Below are positions 8,215-17,371 of a stretch of DNA of 33,332 bases, piece after piece. Under the pieces are notes generated by a model, which made no database searches, was not told the origin of the DNA, and was given only the letters and a program-made list of their open reading frames with translations. The stretch's first letter is position 1. Every line of letters starts with the position of its first letter. Made by a program: the position numbers and the translations under genes. The DNA is from Methylophaga sp. (GTDB lineage Bacteria > Pseudomonadota > Gammaproteobacteria > Nitrosococcales > Methylophagaceae). Location of the stretch: the NCBI GenBank assembly GCA_024636315.1, contig JAGXHJ010000110.1:1-33332 (forward strand). Direction: 5' to 3'.

Positions 8215-8676
8215 ATGACGGCGCAACAATTACGTTGGTTATTGGTTGTCGCATCATTGCTATTACTCGGTGGCTTCGTTAGCCCGATAATGACCATTAC
8301 TCAGTTAGTATGGATCAATCATTCATTTTCTATCCTGTCTGGTATTTGGCAATTATGGCAAGATGGTCATATCATTCTATTTCTGCTTGTCGCGGGATTT
8401 AGCGTTATTCTGCCAATAGCTAAAATAATATTATTATTTAATTTACTGCACCCCAAGACCACACAAGTTCACCACCGTAAAAAATTACTACAACTGATGC
8501 ATAACTATGGTCGTTGGGCGATGCTTGATATGATGGTCGTTGCCATGCTCATTGTCAGTGTCAAATTAGGCGCTATTGCCAGCATACAAATACATGCTGG
8601 TTTATATGTGTTTGGTGGTGCGGTATTACTGATCATGTTAATTACACATCAGGTTGTAAAACTTTACCAAGATTAA
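8215..8676 (+). CDS. Single PqiA-domain (paraquat-inducible protein A) membrane protein
   Basis: 153 aa with about four membrane segments. The pattern LLLGGFVSPIMTIT, then FSILSGIWQLWQDGHIILFL, then FSVILPIAKIILLF and YGRWAMLDMMVVAMLIVSVK, is the PqiA domain core (the GRWSMLDVFVV-like motif is diagnostic). E. coli PqiA holds two such domains plus zinc ribbons; this protein has one domain and no CxxC ribbon. PqiA works with MCE protein PqiB in lipid transport across the envelope, but no MCE gene is nearby. It starts 4 bases after the helicase stop. Specific function unknown. Confidence 0.72.
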   Translation: MTAQQLRWLLVVASLLLLGGFVSPIMTITQLVWINHSFSILSGIWQLWQDGHIILFLLVAGFSVILPIAKIILLFNLLHPKTTQVHHRKKLLQLMHNYGRWAMLDMMVVAMLIVSVKLGAIASIQIHAGLYVFGGAVLLIMLITHQVVKLYQD

Positions 8677-8718
8677 TAAAGATACCTGAGTAACTTTTGA
8701 ACATGAAAAACAGTTAGC

Positions 8719-10035
8719 TTACTGCTTTATCAATGTTGGAATAAAACCTTGTTCCAGTTCTGTTGCAACATAGTCATTTGCATAGCCATATCCGACCACA
8801 GCGACTAATACACCTTCACAAAATATTAACGGAATACGGTCACGCTGCCAGGTAGGAACCTGCCATTGTTGAAACAAATGTTTAAGACTTTTATGTTGCT
8901 GTTGCCCTGCCAATACAATCTGTTCGCCACCACAGCGAAAATGGACAGTCAGGTCGCGTGACAAGGTTTTTGATGATAAGCCCTCCCCAGTCTTCACATG
9001 CCATGTTAACGTATTGTTAGTGGCTAAACTGACGGGTTCTAAACCACTACATTCCGTTATTTCAGCAGGATTATGTCTCCATAATGGCGACATTAAATAA
9101 AGATCATCTTGATATCGCCTTACTTCAACACCTGTCCATGACACTAGTGGTGTTTTATTAGCTGCCGCCAAACAAACTTCATCGATGATCCGTTGTAAAT
9201 TTGTGGTTGAAGGCAAAGTATAACGCTGAGATTCAATGTAATAACGCAATACATTACGTTGCCTTGCTGGTGATAATAAGAGTAAGGACGAGATAGATAA
9301 TGAGTTTTTTTGCGTCAATAATACCGGCAAATCTTGCTGAGCAAGTTCGATCATTAACTCACTGGCTTCGGCGCAGTGTTGGGCTGAACGACTAAGTGTC
9401 TTAGCCGCACTAGGCCAGCGTTGTTCAATCAGTGGCCAAAGATCATGACGAATATAGTTACGATTCCAGCGGGTTTCCACATTACTGGGGTCTTCTATCC
9501 ATTGCAGTTTATGCTGTTTTGCATACGCAATGATGTCTGCTTGTGCTATAGCGAGTAAAGGCCGAATTAATGTGACAGAATTAAGTTGTGATTCACTTGC
9601 CATCGCCGACAGACCTTTAGGGCCTGCGCCTCGTAGCAGTTGTAATAGTAATGTTTCTGCTTGATCGTGTTGATGTTGTGCCGTCAGCACGACATCTTCA
9701 GGGGCAACTAAGCTGGCAATCGCATCATAACGCGCTTTCCGTGCTGCAGCCTCCAAACCTAAGTCTGCAATATCGGTAACATTGACAGTCAAGCACTGAA
9801 AATTCACCTTTAATGCCGTACAGACGGTTGCACAATACTGTGCCCATTTTGTTGATTCAAACTGCAGGCCATGATCAATATGTACAACCTCTAAACCAGC
9901 TAATTCTGTAGCGTTACTGGTGGCTAATAGATGGAGCAATACATGGGAGTCAACGCCGCCACTGTAGGCTAGCCAGATTTTTTTACCTTTAGCTAGCCTT
10001 ACAATATCGGCAATGACTGATTGTGGATTGAGCAT
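8719..10035 (-). CDS. tilS: tRNA(Ile)-lysidine synthetase TilS
   Basis: 438 aa, close to the 432 aa of E. coli TilS. The PP-loop ATP-pyrophosphatase motif SGGVDS is at residues 25-30. The conserved AAARKARYDAI and TAQHQHDQAETLLLQLLRGAG blocks follow, then the RPLL and EDPSN...NRNYIRH motifs. The middle and C-terminal TilS domains (tRNA acceptor recognition) complete the protein, ending with the LKHLFQQWQVPTWQRDRIPL segment. It modifies the wobble C34 of tRNA-Ile2 to lysidine so that AUA is read as Ile, an essential step. It follows accA by 17 bases on the same strand, as in many gammaproteobacteria. Confidence 0.95.
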   Translation of the reverse strand: MLNPQSVIADIVRLAKGKKIWLAYSGGVDSHVLLHLLATSNATELAGLEVVHIDHGLQFESTKWAQYCATVCTALKVNFQCLTVNVTDIADLGLEAAARKARYDAIASLVAPEDVVLTAQHQHDQAETLLLQLLRGAGPKGLSAMASESQLNSVTLIRPLLAIAQADIIAYAKQHKLQWIEDPSNVETRWNRNYIRHDLWPLIEQRWPSAAKTLSRSAQHCAEASELMIELAQQDLPVLLTQKNSLSISSLLLLSPARQRNVLRYYIESQRYTLPSTTNLQRIIDEVCLAAANKTPLVSWTGVEVRRYQDDLYLMSPLWRHNPAEITECSGLEPVSLATNNTLTWHVKTGEGLSSKTLSRDLTVHFRCGGEQIVLAGQQQHKSLKHLFQQWQVPTWQRDRIPLIFCEGVLVAVVGYGYANDYVATELEQGFIPTLIKQ

Positions 10036-10052
10036 TATTTGAAATGGGTGGC

Positions 10053-11009
10053 TTAGCCCTCAAACTCACCATAACTGAGTAAGCGTTTTTGACGTTTTTC
10101 GACCAAACTAGCAATTGGCATTGCTTCTAAGTCACGTAATTTCATCTCGAGCGCATCTCTTACACGTTCAGCCATTTCATCTAAATCACGATGAGCACCA
10201 CCCAATGGTTCAGGAATAATACGATCAATAAGACCAAAACCTTTAAGCCGATCAGAAGTAACGCCTAGTGTTTCAGCAGCATCGGCTGCTCTTTCAGCGC
10301 TTTTCCATAAAATAGACGCACAACCTTCAGGTGAAATCACTGAATAAACACTGTATTGCAACATCATTAAATGATCGCAGACCCCGATAGCTAATGCGCC
10401 ACCAGAACCACCTTCACCAATAACGGTACTGATAATCGGCGTTTTAAGTTGTGACATTTCAAATAAATTACGGGCAATAGCTTCACTTTGACCACGTTCT
10501 TCAGCACCAATACCGGGGTAGGCGCCTGGTGTATCAATAAAGGTTAATACTGGCAAACCAAATCGTTCTGCCATTTTCATTACTCGCAAGGCTTTACGGT
10601 AGCCTTCAGGTCTAGGCATACCAAAATTACGAGCAATTTTTTCTTTAGTATCGCGGCCTTTTTGATGACCAATGACGACAACTGAACGGCCATTTAATCG
10701 GCCAATTCCTGTAATAAGTGCCGCATCGTCAGCGTAAGCACGGTCACCATGTAGCTCTTCAAAATCAGTGATAATGCGGTGAATATAATCTAAGGTATAA
10801 GGACGTTGAGGATGACGAGCCATTTGAGTGGTTTGCCACGGTGTCAGTGATGAGAAGATGGACTTAGTCAACGACTCACTCTTTTCTTTTAACTTTTGAA
10901 TTTCCTCAGTAATGTTTAAATCGCTGTCGTTGCTCATGTAACGCAGTTCATCGATTTTTGCTTCTAATTCAGCAATAGGTTGTTCATAGTCTAAGAAATT
11001 TACTTGCAT
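10053..11009 (-). CDS. accA: Acetyl-CoA carboxylase carboxyltransferase subunit alpha
   Basis: 318 aa from ATG 11009, which has AAGG 9 bases upstream; the open frame to 11051 adds residues not present in the family (E. coli AccA is 319 aa). The N-terminal motif [19 protein letters not shown] and the carboxyltransferase core [40 protein letters not shown] and [20 protein letters not shown] are all intact. The C-terminal helix carries the usual LRDLEAM segment. It pairs with AccD (not in this window) to transfer carboxyl from carboxybiotin-AccB to acetyl-CoA, the first step of fatty acid synthesis. The dnaE-accA-tilS order common in gammaproteobacteria is kept but is interrupted by two type IV pilus ATPase genes. 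Confidence 0.96.
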   Translation of the reverse strand: MQVNFLDYEQPIAELEAKIDELRYMSNDSDLNITEEIQKLKEKSESLTKSIFSSLTPWQTTQMARHPQRPYTLDYIHRIITDFEELHGDRAYADDAALITGIGRLNGRSVVVIGHQKGRDTKEKIARNFGMPRPEGYRKALRVMKMAERFGLPVLTFIDTPGAYPGIGAEERGQSEAIARNLFEMSQLKTPIISTVIGEGGSGGALAIGVCDHLMMLQYSVYSVISPEGCASILWKSAERAADAAETLGVTSDRLKGFGLIDRIIPEPLGGAHRDLDEMAERVRDALEMKLRDLEAMPIASLVEKRQKRLLSYGEFEG

Positions 11010-11069
11010 TTTTGTTACCTTAAATTTGAAATCTTTAAGGGAATTATACACGCTTAATTACAGAGCGCT

Positions 11070-12170
11070 TTATCCCAATATCAGTTCATTTGTATCATCA
11101 TCTACAACACCTGCACCCATTCGAATGGCTAAACTTAAATCATTCTTAGAATCGGCATTACTGATAGCTTCTTCAAGTGTAATTTTACCACCATGGTATA
11201 ATTCCAATAATGCTTGATCAAAGGTAACCATCCCTTCATCCTTACTTTCGGTCATCGCAGTTTTAATTTCTCCCACACTACCTTTTGCGATTAATTCAGC
11301 AATATAAGGGGTATTTAACATTACCTCAACAGCTGGCACGCGAGATTTATCTTTCGCACCGATTAACAAGCGTTGGGAAATAATTGCACGCATATTAAGA
11401 GACATATCCATCATTAACTGACGATGTGCACCTTCAGGAAAGAAATTCATAATTCGGTCTAAAGTCTGATTGGCATTGTTTGCATGCAAAGTAGCTAAAC
11501 ATAAATGACCTGTTTCAGCATAAGTAATCGCAAATTTCATCGTATGGATGTCACGAATCTCACCAATCAAAATAACATCAGGTGCCTCCCGAAGCGCGTT
11601 TTTCAAAGCATTACCATAAGACAAGGTATCAATACCTACTTCACGCTGTTGAACGATTGATTTTTCATGGTTATGAATAAACTCCAATGGATCTTCAATC
11701 GTTAAAATATGGGACGCAGAGTTTCGATTGCGATGGCCAATCATTGCCGCTAATGTGGTTGATTTACCTGAGCCAGTTGAACCAACGACCAATACTAAGC
11801 CCCTTTTCTCCATAATAATATCGCCCAATATCGGCGGTAAATTCATATCTTCAAAACGTGGGATATTAGCTTGGATATAGCGAATAACAATTGAAACTTC
11901 TCCGCGTTGAAGAAAGATATTCACCCTGAATCGCCCGACATTCTTTAAGGGAATGGCGAAGTTCATTTCCAAGACTTCTTCAAACTCAATTGCTTGCTCA
12001 GAAGACATTATTGAATAAGCTAATTCTTTAATCTCACCGGGTAGCATCTTCTGCGCGCCCACAGGGCGAATTGCGCCTTCAATTTTAATTTGTGGTTCCG
12101 TGCCCGTGCAAAAAAATAGATCTGAAGCGTTTTTGTCGGCCATCAATTTTAAATAGGGTATTATATCCAT
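11070..12170 (-). CDS. pilU: PilU, type IV pilus retraction ATPase (PilT paralogue)
   Basis: 366 aa from ATG 12170 (AGAG upstream); the longer frame to 12239 overlaps the tail of the upstream gene. The opening MDIIPYLKLMADKNASDLFF is PilU-like. Walker A GSTGSGKST is at 130-138; the Asp-box region TIEDPLEFIH, Walker B VILIGEIRD and the His box ATLHANNANQTLDRIMNFFP follow. The conserved PilT-type LLIGA and DQALLELYHGGKIT elements are near the end. PilU is a cytoplasmic hexameric ATPase that assists PilT in pilus retraction. No pilT is visible here. It starts 20 bases after the stop of the frameshifted PilB-like gene, so they formed one transcript. Confidence 0.85.
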   Translation of the reverse strand: MDIIPYLKLMADKNASDLFFCTGTEPQIKIEGAIRPVGAQKMLPGEIKELAYSIMSSEQAIEFEEVLEMNFAIPLKNVGRFRVNIFLQRGEVSIVIRYIQANIPRFEDMNLPPILGDIIMEKRGLVLVVGSTGSGKSTTLAAMIGHRNRNSASHILTIEDPLEFIHNHEKSIVQQREVGIDTLSYGNALKNALREAPDVILIGEIRDIHTMKFAITYAETGHLCLATLHANNANQTLDRIMNFFPEGAHRQLMMDMSLNMRAIISQRLLIGAKDKSRVPAVEVMLNTPYIAELIAKGSVGEIKTAMTESKDEGMVTFDQALLELYHGGKITLEEAISNADSKNDLSLAIRMGAGVVDDDTNELILG

Positions 12171-12189
12171 GGTAAATTCTCTTTTAGAT

Positions 12190-13845
12190 CTAATCCAATC
12201 GTATGCGATAAACTTCTGCCAAGGAAATCTCTTTGGCACGCGCTCTTAATAGTGCATTATCAGTCAAAGGTATCATACCTGAAGCTAATGCATGTTGATG
12301 AATATCAGTCGTCGCTACCTCAATGTTTAATTATAGCTTTAATGCTTGGATTAATACGCAATAATTCATATACCGCCATACGACCTACGACACCGGTTTT
12401 ATTGCACTTTTCACAGCCAGTACCGTGATAAAATACTTCATCTTCAGGCACATTTAGTGACTGTCTAGCTAATGTATCAACGGGCTCAACCGCTAAACAA
12501 TTTTGGCAATTAACTTTCACTAATCGTTGCGCTAAAACCCCCAACAAACTGCCATTTAGCAAATAAGGTTCAATACCCATTTCCAATAACCGTGTAATTG
12601 CACCCGCGGCGTTATTAGTATGCAGTGTACTTAACACTAAATGCCCCGTTAAAGCGCTCTCTACCGCAATTTTACCGGTTTCTTGATCACGTATTTCGCC
12701 AACTAAAATCACATCAGGGTCATGTCGTAAAATATTACGTAATGCCCTTGCAAAAGTATAACCAGTGCCATGATTAATCTGAATTTGCTCAATGCCATCC
12801 ATGTGATATTCAACGGGGTCTTCTACCGTAATAATATTGACGTTTTGTTTTTTAACTTCGCCAAGTGCAGCATATAAGGTAGTAGATTTTCCTGATCCTG
12901 TTGGGCCTGTAACTAAGAAAATACCATTACTTTTATGCAATAAATCTCGAAATATATCTTCATCATGAGCACTAAAACCCAGCTCAACAATTGATTTTAA
13001 GCCCACCTGACTATTTAAAAGTCGAATAATAACACTTTCACCTTCCACTGTAGGCATAATTGAAATACGTAAATCAACCGTATTGTCACTCATACGCACA
13101 CAGCTTCGGCCATCTTGGGGTACCCGACGCTCAGCGATATTCATCCCACCCAAAATTTTAATTCGACTGACCACCGCAGGTAGTAATGATTTACTAATGA
13201 ATCGTATCGTCGTTAATGTGCCATCCATACGATAAATAAGTTCAACATTTTTCCCACGTGGCCGAATGTGAATGTCCGAGGCCTTGCGATCAATCGCATC
13301 TCGAATAACATTATTTACTAAACGGACAATGGCATTCTCACTACCTAACCGTGCTAACTCTAATTCTTCTGCAACATCATAAACTTGACTTCCAATTGAC
13401 TCTAAGGCGAGCTCATCATCTTGAACACCATAATAGTGTCGTACTGCCCACTGCACATCTTTTGAGCTAGCAACTACAACGTCAATAGTTAAACCAGTAA
13501 TAAAACCTAAAGCTTGAAAAATATCTTGCCGCCGAGGATTAGCCATTGCGACGGTTAAATGAGAACGTGTCAGCTTAAGTGGGGCATAACATCGTTTTTC
13601 CGAGCGAATTCTGCCGGAATCAACGACAAGATGGCATCATCAATCTGAGCCTCCCTCATGCTGACATAAGGAAATCCTAAAATCTCTGCTAAAACACGCA
13701 AAGACTGCTCGTCACCTTCCGGAGCCAAATCAGCTTCTGGCGATGCGTTTTCCTTTATCGATAAGGCAGCGTTTATGTCTGCAGTAAGCTCATCTTCTTC
13801 TAACTGCGCAAGCTTTACCAAGTTTTCCCGTTCTCTCATTGTCAC
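12190..13845 (-). pseudogene. PilB/GspE-type secretion ATPase broken by two frameshifts
   Basis: Three adjacent minus-strand frames together make about 550 aa of one PilB/GspE ATPase. Part 1 (13845-13570, GTG start with AGGA 7 bases upstream) is the MshEN-like N-terminal domain and ends ...FARKNDVMPHLS. Part 2 (13546-12320) resumes in another frame; reading upstream in that frame gives LKLTRSHLTVAMANPRRQD, which continues VMP directly. It carries Walker A GPTGSGKSTT, Walker B VILVGEIRD, the HLVLSTLHTNNAAGAITRLL block and a zinc tetracysteine (CQNC...CEKC). It stops early after NPSIKAIIKH. Part 3 (12319-12190) is in a third frame: IEVATTDIHQHALASGM, the normal C-terminal helix. The first shift needs one base added near 13575, the second one base removed near 12320. 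I see no slippery heptamer at either site. Sequencing error is the main alternative. Confidence 0.8.
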
Positions 13846-13860
13846 TTATAATTCCTAGTT

Positions 13861-16800
13861 CTAGGTGTTATAGGTCATTCTTACTGCACTCACCGCCGGT
13901 AAGGCTGATAATTGGGCAATTAACTCATCACTTGGCGATACTTTCCAATCATCCCCTAGCCTTATTAAAGTACGTGCCGCTTGATTCATATATTCTAATT
14001 CAACCGTAACCAATCCTTCTCTAAATGGCAATAATGTTGTTTGCAAAGAGTCCGTCAGATTATCCACGCCAGTCTTATTATCTATCGTTATCAGTAAAGA
14101 TTTACCACACATTTCGCGCGCCCGAGCGATGTCATATACGGCATCGGCCGTGGCTGCTAAACCACCAGTAAAGTTATCTTGACCAATTTTACCCTGCATT
14201 ACAACTAATTTATCAGGTTGTAAGATGGCTTGATATTGTTCATAAACCTCAGCAAAAACACGTACTTCCAGACGAGCAGTTTGATCATCTAAGGTTATAA
14301 ATGCCATTCTGCCACCATTTCTACCTTTCATGGTACGAATAGCAACAATCAAACCTGCAGTAATCACCGGGATTTCATTGCGCTGATAACCTTTAGCTTC
14401 TGGTGCATCTAATTCGTTAATTCTTTTCGGAATAAATTTAGATAACTCATCGATATAACGATCGATAGGATGCCCGCTCAAGTATAGACCGAGTGTTTCT
14501 TTTTCAGCGATTAATAACTGTTCTTCAGACCATAATGGCGCGTCGTCTAAAGGTTCTTCAACATGCTTGTCTTCATCTACCGTCATTAAACCAAACATGT
14601 CATTTTGACCGCTATCATTATTACGACGATGTTGCTCGGCAATTTGTAATGCTTTAGTTAGGCTTGCCGCTAAACTTGCACGATGACCACCTAATGAATC
14701 TAATGCGCCTGATTTGACTAAGGAATTCATCACTCGTCGGTTGATTTTTTTCATGTCAACACGCTGACAAAAATCAAATAAACTTGTAAAAGGTTTACCC
14801 TTTTGTCGTTCTTCAATAATGCCTGCTAAGGCCGCTTCACCGACACCTTTAATCGCACCAAGGCCATAACGAACGGATGATTCATCTTCAACAGTGAATT
14901 TAATTTTACTGTGATTAACATCGGGCGGTAATACCGTAAGCTTCATATCCCGACATTCATCAATCAATCCCACAACCTTGTCGGTATTATCCATATCGGC
15001 CGATAACACTGCCGCCATAAAGGCCGCTGGATAATGGGCTTTTAGCCATGCCGTTTGATAAGCAACAAGCGCATACGCTGCTGAGTGAGATTTGTTAAAA
15101 CCATACTCGGCGAATTTTTCCATCAAATCAAAGATCGGCCCTGCCGTCTTTTCATCAATGTCTCGTTTTTGTGCCCCTTCTAAGAATAAAGCACGTTGTT
15201 GCGCCATTTCTTCGGCTTTTTTCTTACCCATGGCACGGCGCAACATATCCGCCCCACCCAAGCTATATCCCGCCAATACTTGGGCAATTTGCATTACTTG
15301 TTCTTGATAAACAATAACGCCGTAGGTTGGTTTTAATACCGGTTCAAGATCAGGGTGTGGGTAATCAACTTTGGCACGACCATGTTTACGATTAACAAAG
15401 TCATCAACCATGCCTGACTGCAATGGACCCGGACGAAACAGAGCTACCAAGGCGACTATATCTTCAAACGTATCAGGTTGTAAGCGCTTAATTAGCTCTT
15501 TCATACCACGCGATTCAAGCTGGAAAACGGCCGTGGTTTCGGCACGTTTTAACAAGTCATAACTTGGCTTATCATCAAGCGGTAAATTAGTGATATCGAT
15601 TTTAGCGGCTTGGTCAGGCGGTAACATTGCCTTAACATTTTTCACCGCCCAATCAATCACTGTCAGTGTTTTTAAGCCCAAGAAATCGAATTTAACTAAA
15701 CCAACACTTTCGACATCATCCTTGTCATATTGCGAGACCAAACCGGCACCGTTATCTTCACAATAAATGGGGGTGTATTCGGTTAAGGCTTTCGGGGCAA
15801 TAACAACACCACCGGCATGTTTACCTACGTTACGCGTCAAACCTTCCAGCTGTAAGGCTAAGTCGATTAAGGTTTTAACATCTTCTTCTTTGTCATAACG
15901 TTCTTTCAGCAAAGGTTCTTGTTCCATTGCCTTGGTCAAGGTCATCTTGATTTCGAACGGGACTAATTTAGCAAGGCCATCCACTAAACCATAAGGAAAG
16001 CCCAATACACGTCCAACGTCACGCAATACCGCTTTCGCCGCCATCGTGCCGTAAGTAATAATTTGCGATACATGGTCGCGACCATAATGCTGCGATACAT
16101 ATTCAATAACGCGATCACGGCCTTCCATACAAAAGTCGATATCAAAATCTGGTAATGAAACTCGTTCAGGATTCAGAAATCGTTCAAATAACAAATCATA
16201 TTGCAGCGGATCAATATCGGTAATTTTTAAAGCATAAGCGACCAACGATCCGGCACCAGAACCCCGTCCAGGCCCCACAGGTACTTCATTGTTTTTAGAC
16301 CATTTAATGAAATCGGCAACGATTAAGAAATAACCCGGAAAACCCATTTCATTAATAACGTCCAACTCAATCTGTAAGCGATCTTCATATTCTTGACGAT
16401 TGTCTGCCAGCACGTCTGGGTCAGGAAATAATACGGGTAAGCGTTCTTCTAAACCTTCAAATGATTCTTGGCTGAAAAATTCAGCAATGGTCATTCCTTC
16501 TGGTACTGGGAAATCGGGTAAAAAATGCTCGTCTAATATTAGTTCAACATTGCAGCGCTTAGCTATCTCAATCGTATTTTCGATAGCCTCAGGAATATCA
16601 CTGAATAAGGCAACCATTTCCGCAGGGCTGCGTAAATATTGCTCTGGCGAATAATTACGTGGGCGACGCGGGTCGTCTAATAAGCGACCTTCATTGATGC
16701 AAACTTTCGCTTCATGCGCTTCGAAATTTTCGGTAACTAAAAATCGTACATCATTCGTCGCCACTACAGGCAAGTCATGTTTTATGGCTAGATCTAAGGC

Positions 16801-17349
16801 CGCATTGAGATAACGCTCTTCTTCATCACGGCCAGTGCGAACCAGTTCTAAGTACAATCTATCAGGAAACAATGTTTGCCAATGAGTCGCTATAGCGTCT
16901 GCTTCTTCAGGCAAATTATTCAGTAAGGATCGACCTAAAATGCCATCTCGTCCACCAGCCAAACAGATCAATCCATCACTTTGGCCATCTAACCATTCCA
17001 GATCAAGCATGGGCACACCCAAGTGTTGGCCTTCCATATAAGCGCGAGATAACAAGCGACAGAGATTATGATATCCGACCATGTCCTGACAAAGCAGCAC
17101 AAAACGACTGCTTTTTTTAGCATCATCAGGATCGCGTAAACGTAAATCAGCGCCAAGAATAGGCTTTAAACCAGCACGTTGGGCGGCCGTATAAAGCTTC
17201 ACCGCAGCAAAGAAATTGTGCTGATCGGTAATCGCGATGGCAGGCATACCCGCATCTGCTACCGCAGAGACTAAGGGTTTAATTCGAACTAAACCATCCA
17301 CCAAGGAATATTCAGTGTGGAGATGTAAATGGACAAACTCAGCGGTCAT
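13861..17349 (-). CDS. dnaE: DNA polymerase III alpha subunit
   Basis: 1162 aa (E. coli 1160). The PHP domain begins FVHLHLHTEYSLVDGL at the N-terminus. The palm domain has GPGRGSGAGSLVAYAL and the catalytic SLPDFDIDFCMEGRD near residue 400, with the third catalytic Asp expected further on near VKFDFLGLKTL. Fingers motifs QESGMKEL-like (QLESRGMKELIKRLQP) and FNKSHSAAYALVAYQTAWLK are present. The internal beta-clamp-binding motif QNDMFG lies near residue 920, followed by the OB fold (VITAGLIVAIRTMKGRNGG). It is the chromosomal replicative polymerase in the cytoplasm. The gene ends 15 bases before the PilB-like pseudogene start and begins 22 bases after the mscS stop. Confidence 0.98.
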   Translation of the reverse strand: MTAEFVHLHLHTEYSLVDGLVRIKPLVSAVADAGMPAIAITDQHNFFAAVKLYTAAQRAGLKPILGADLRLRDPDDAKKSSRFVLLCQDMVGYHNLCRLLSRAYMEGQHLGVPMLDLEWLDGQSDGLICLAGGRDGILGRSLLNNLPEEADAIATHWQTLFPDRLYLELVRTGRDEEERYLNAALDLAIKHDLPVVATNDVRFLVTENFEAHEAKVCINEGRLLDDPRRPRNYSPEQYLRSPAEMVALFSDIPEAIENTIEIAKRCNVELILDEHFLPDFPVPEGMTIAEFFSQESFEGLEERLPVLFPDPDVLADNRQEYEDRLQIELDVINEMGFPGYFLIVADFIKWSKNNEVPVGPGRGSGAGSLVAYALKITDIDPLQYDLLFERFLNPERVSLPDFDIDFCMEGRDRVIEYVSQHYGRDHVSQIITYGTMAAKAVLRDVGRVLGFPYGLVDGLAKLVPFEIKMTLTKAMEQEPLLKERYDKEEDVKTLIDLALQLEGLTRNVGKHAGGVVIAPKALTEYTPIYCEDNGAGLVSQYDKDDVESVGLVKFDFLGLKTLTVIDWAVKNVKAMLPPDQAAKIDITNLPLDDKPSYDLLKRAETTAVFQLESRGMKELIKRLQPDTFEDIVALVALFRPGPLQSGMVDDFVNRKHGRAKVDYPHPDLEPVLKPTYGVIVYQEQVMQIAQVLAGYSLGGADMLRRAMGKKKAEEMAQQRALFLEGAQKRDIDEKTAGPIFDLMEKFAEYGFNKSHSAAYALVAYQTAWLKAHYPAAFMAAVLSADMDNTDKVVGLIDECRDMKLTVLPPDVNHSKIKFTVEDESSVRYGLGAIKGVGEAALAGIIEERQKGKPFTSLFDFCQRVDMKKINRRVMNSLVKSGALDSLGGHRASLAASLTKALQIAEQHRRNNDSGQNDMFGLMTVDEDKHVEEPLDDAPLWSEEQLLIAEKETLGLYLSGHPIDRYIDELSKFIPKRINELDAPEAKGYQRNEIPVITAGLIVAIRTMKGRNGGRMAFITLDDQTARLEVRVFAEVYEQYQAILQPDKLVVMQGKIGQDNFTGGLAATADAVYDIARAREMCGKSLLITIDNKTGVDNLTDSLQTTLLPFREGLVTVELEYMNQAARTLIRLGDDWKVSPSDELIAQLSALPAVSAVRMTYNT

Positions 17350-17371
17350 ATGTATCTATTAACTCAAGTTA

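Noticed and set aside
12300-12330. Programmed +1 frameshifting in the PilB-like gene
   Set aside because: The shift site (AAA CAT TGA) has no known slippery or shifty-stop arrangement, and the second shift elsewhere in the gene also lacks one.
15092-16654. Several plus-strand frames opposite dnaE
   Set aside because: They are antisense shadows of an intact, highly conserved gene and show no family features.
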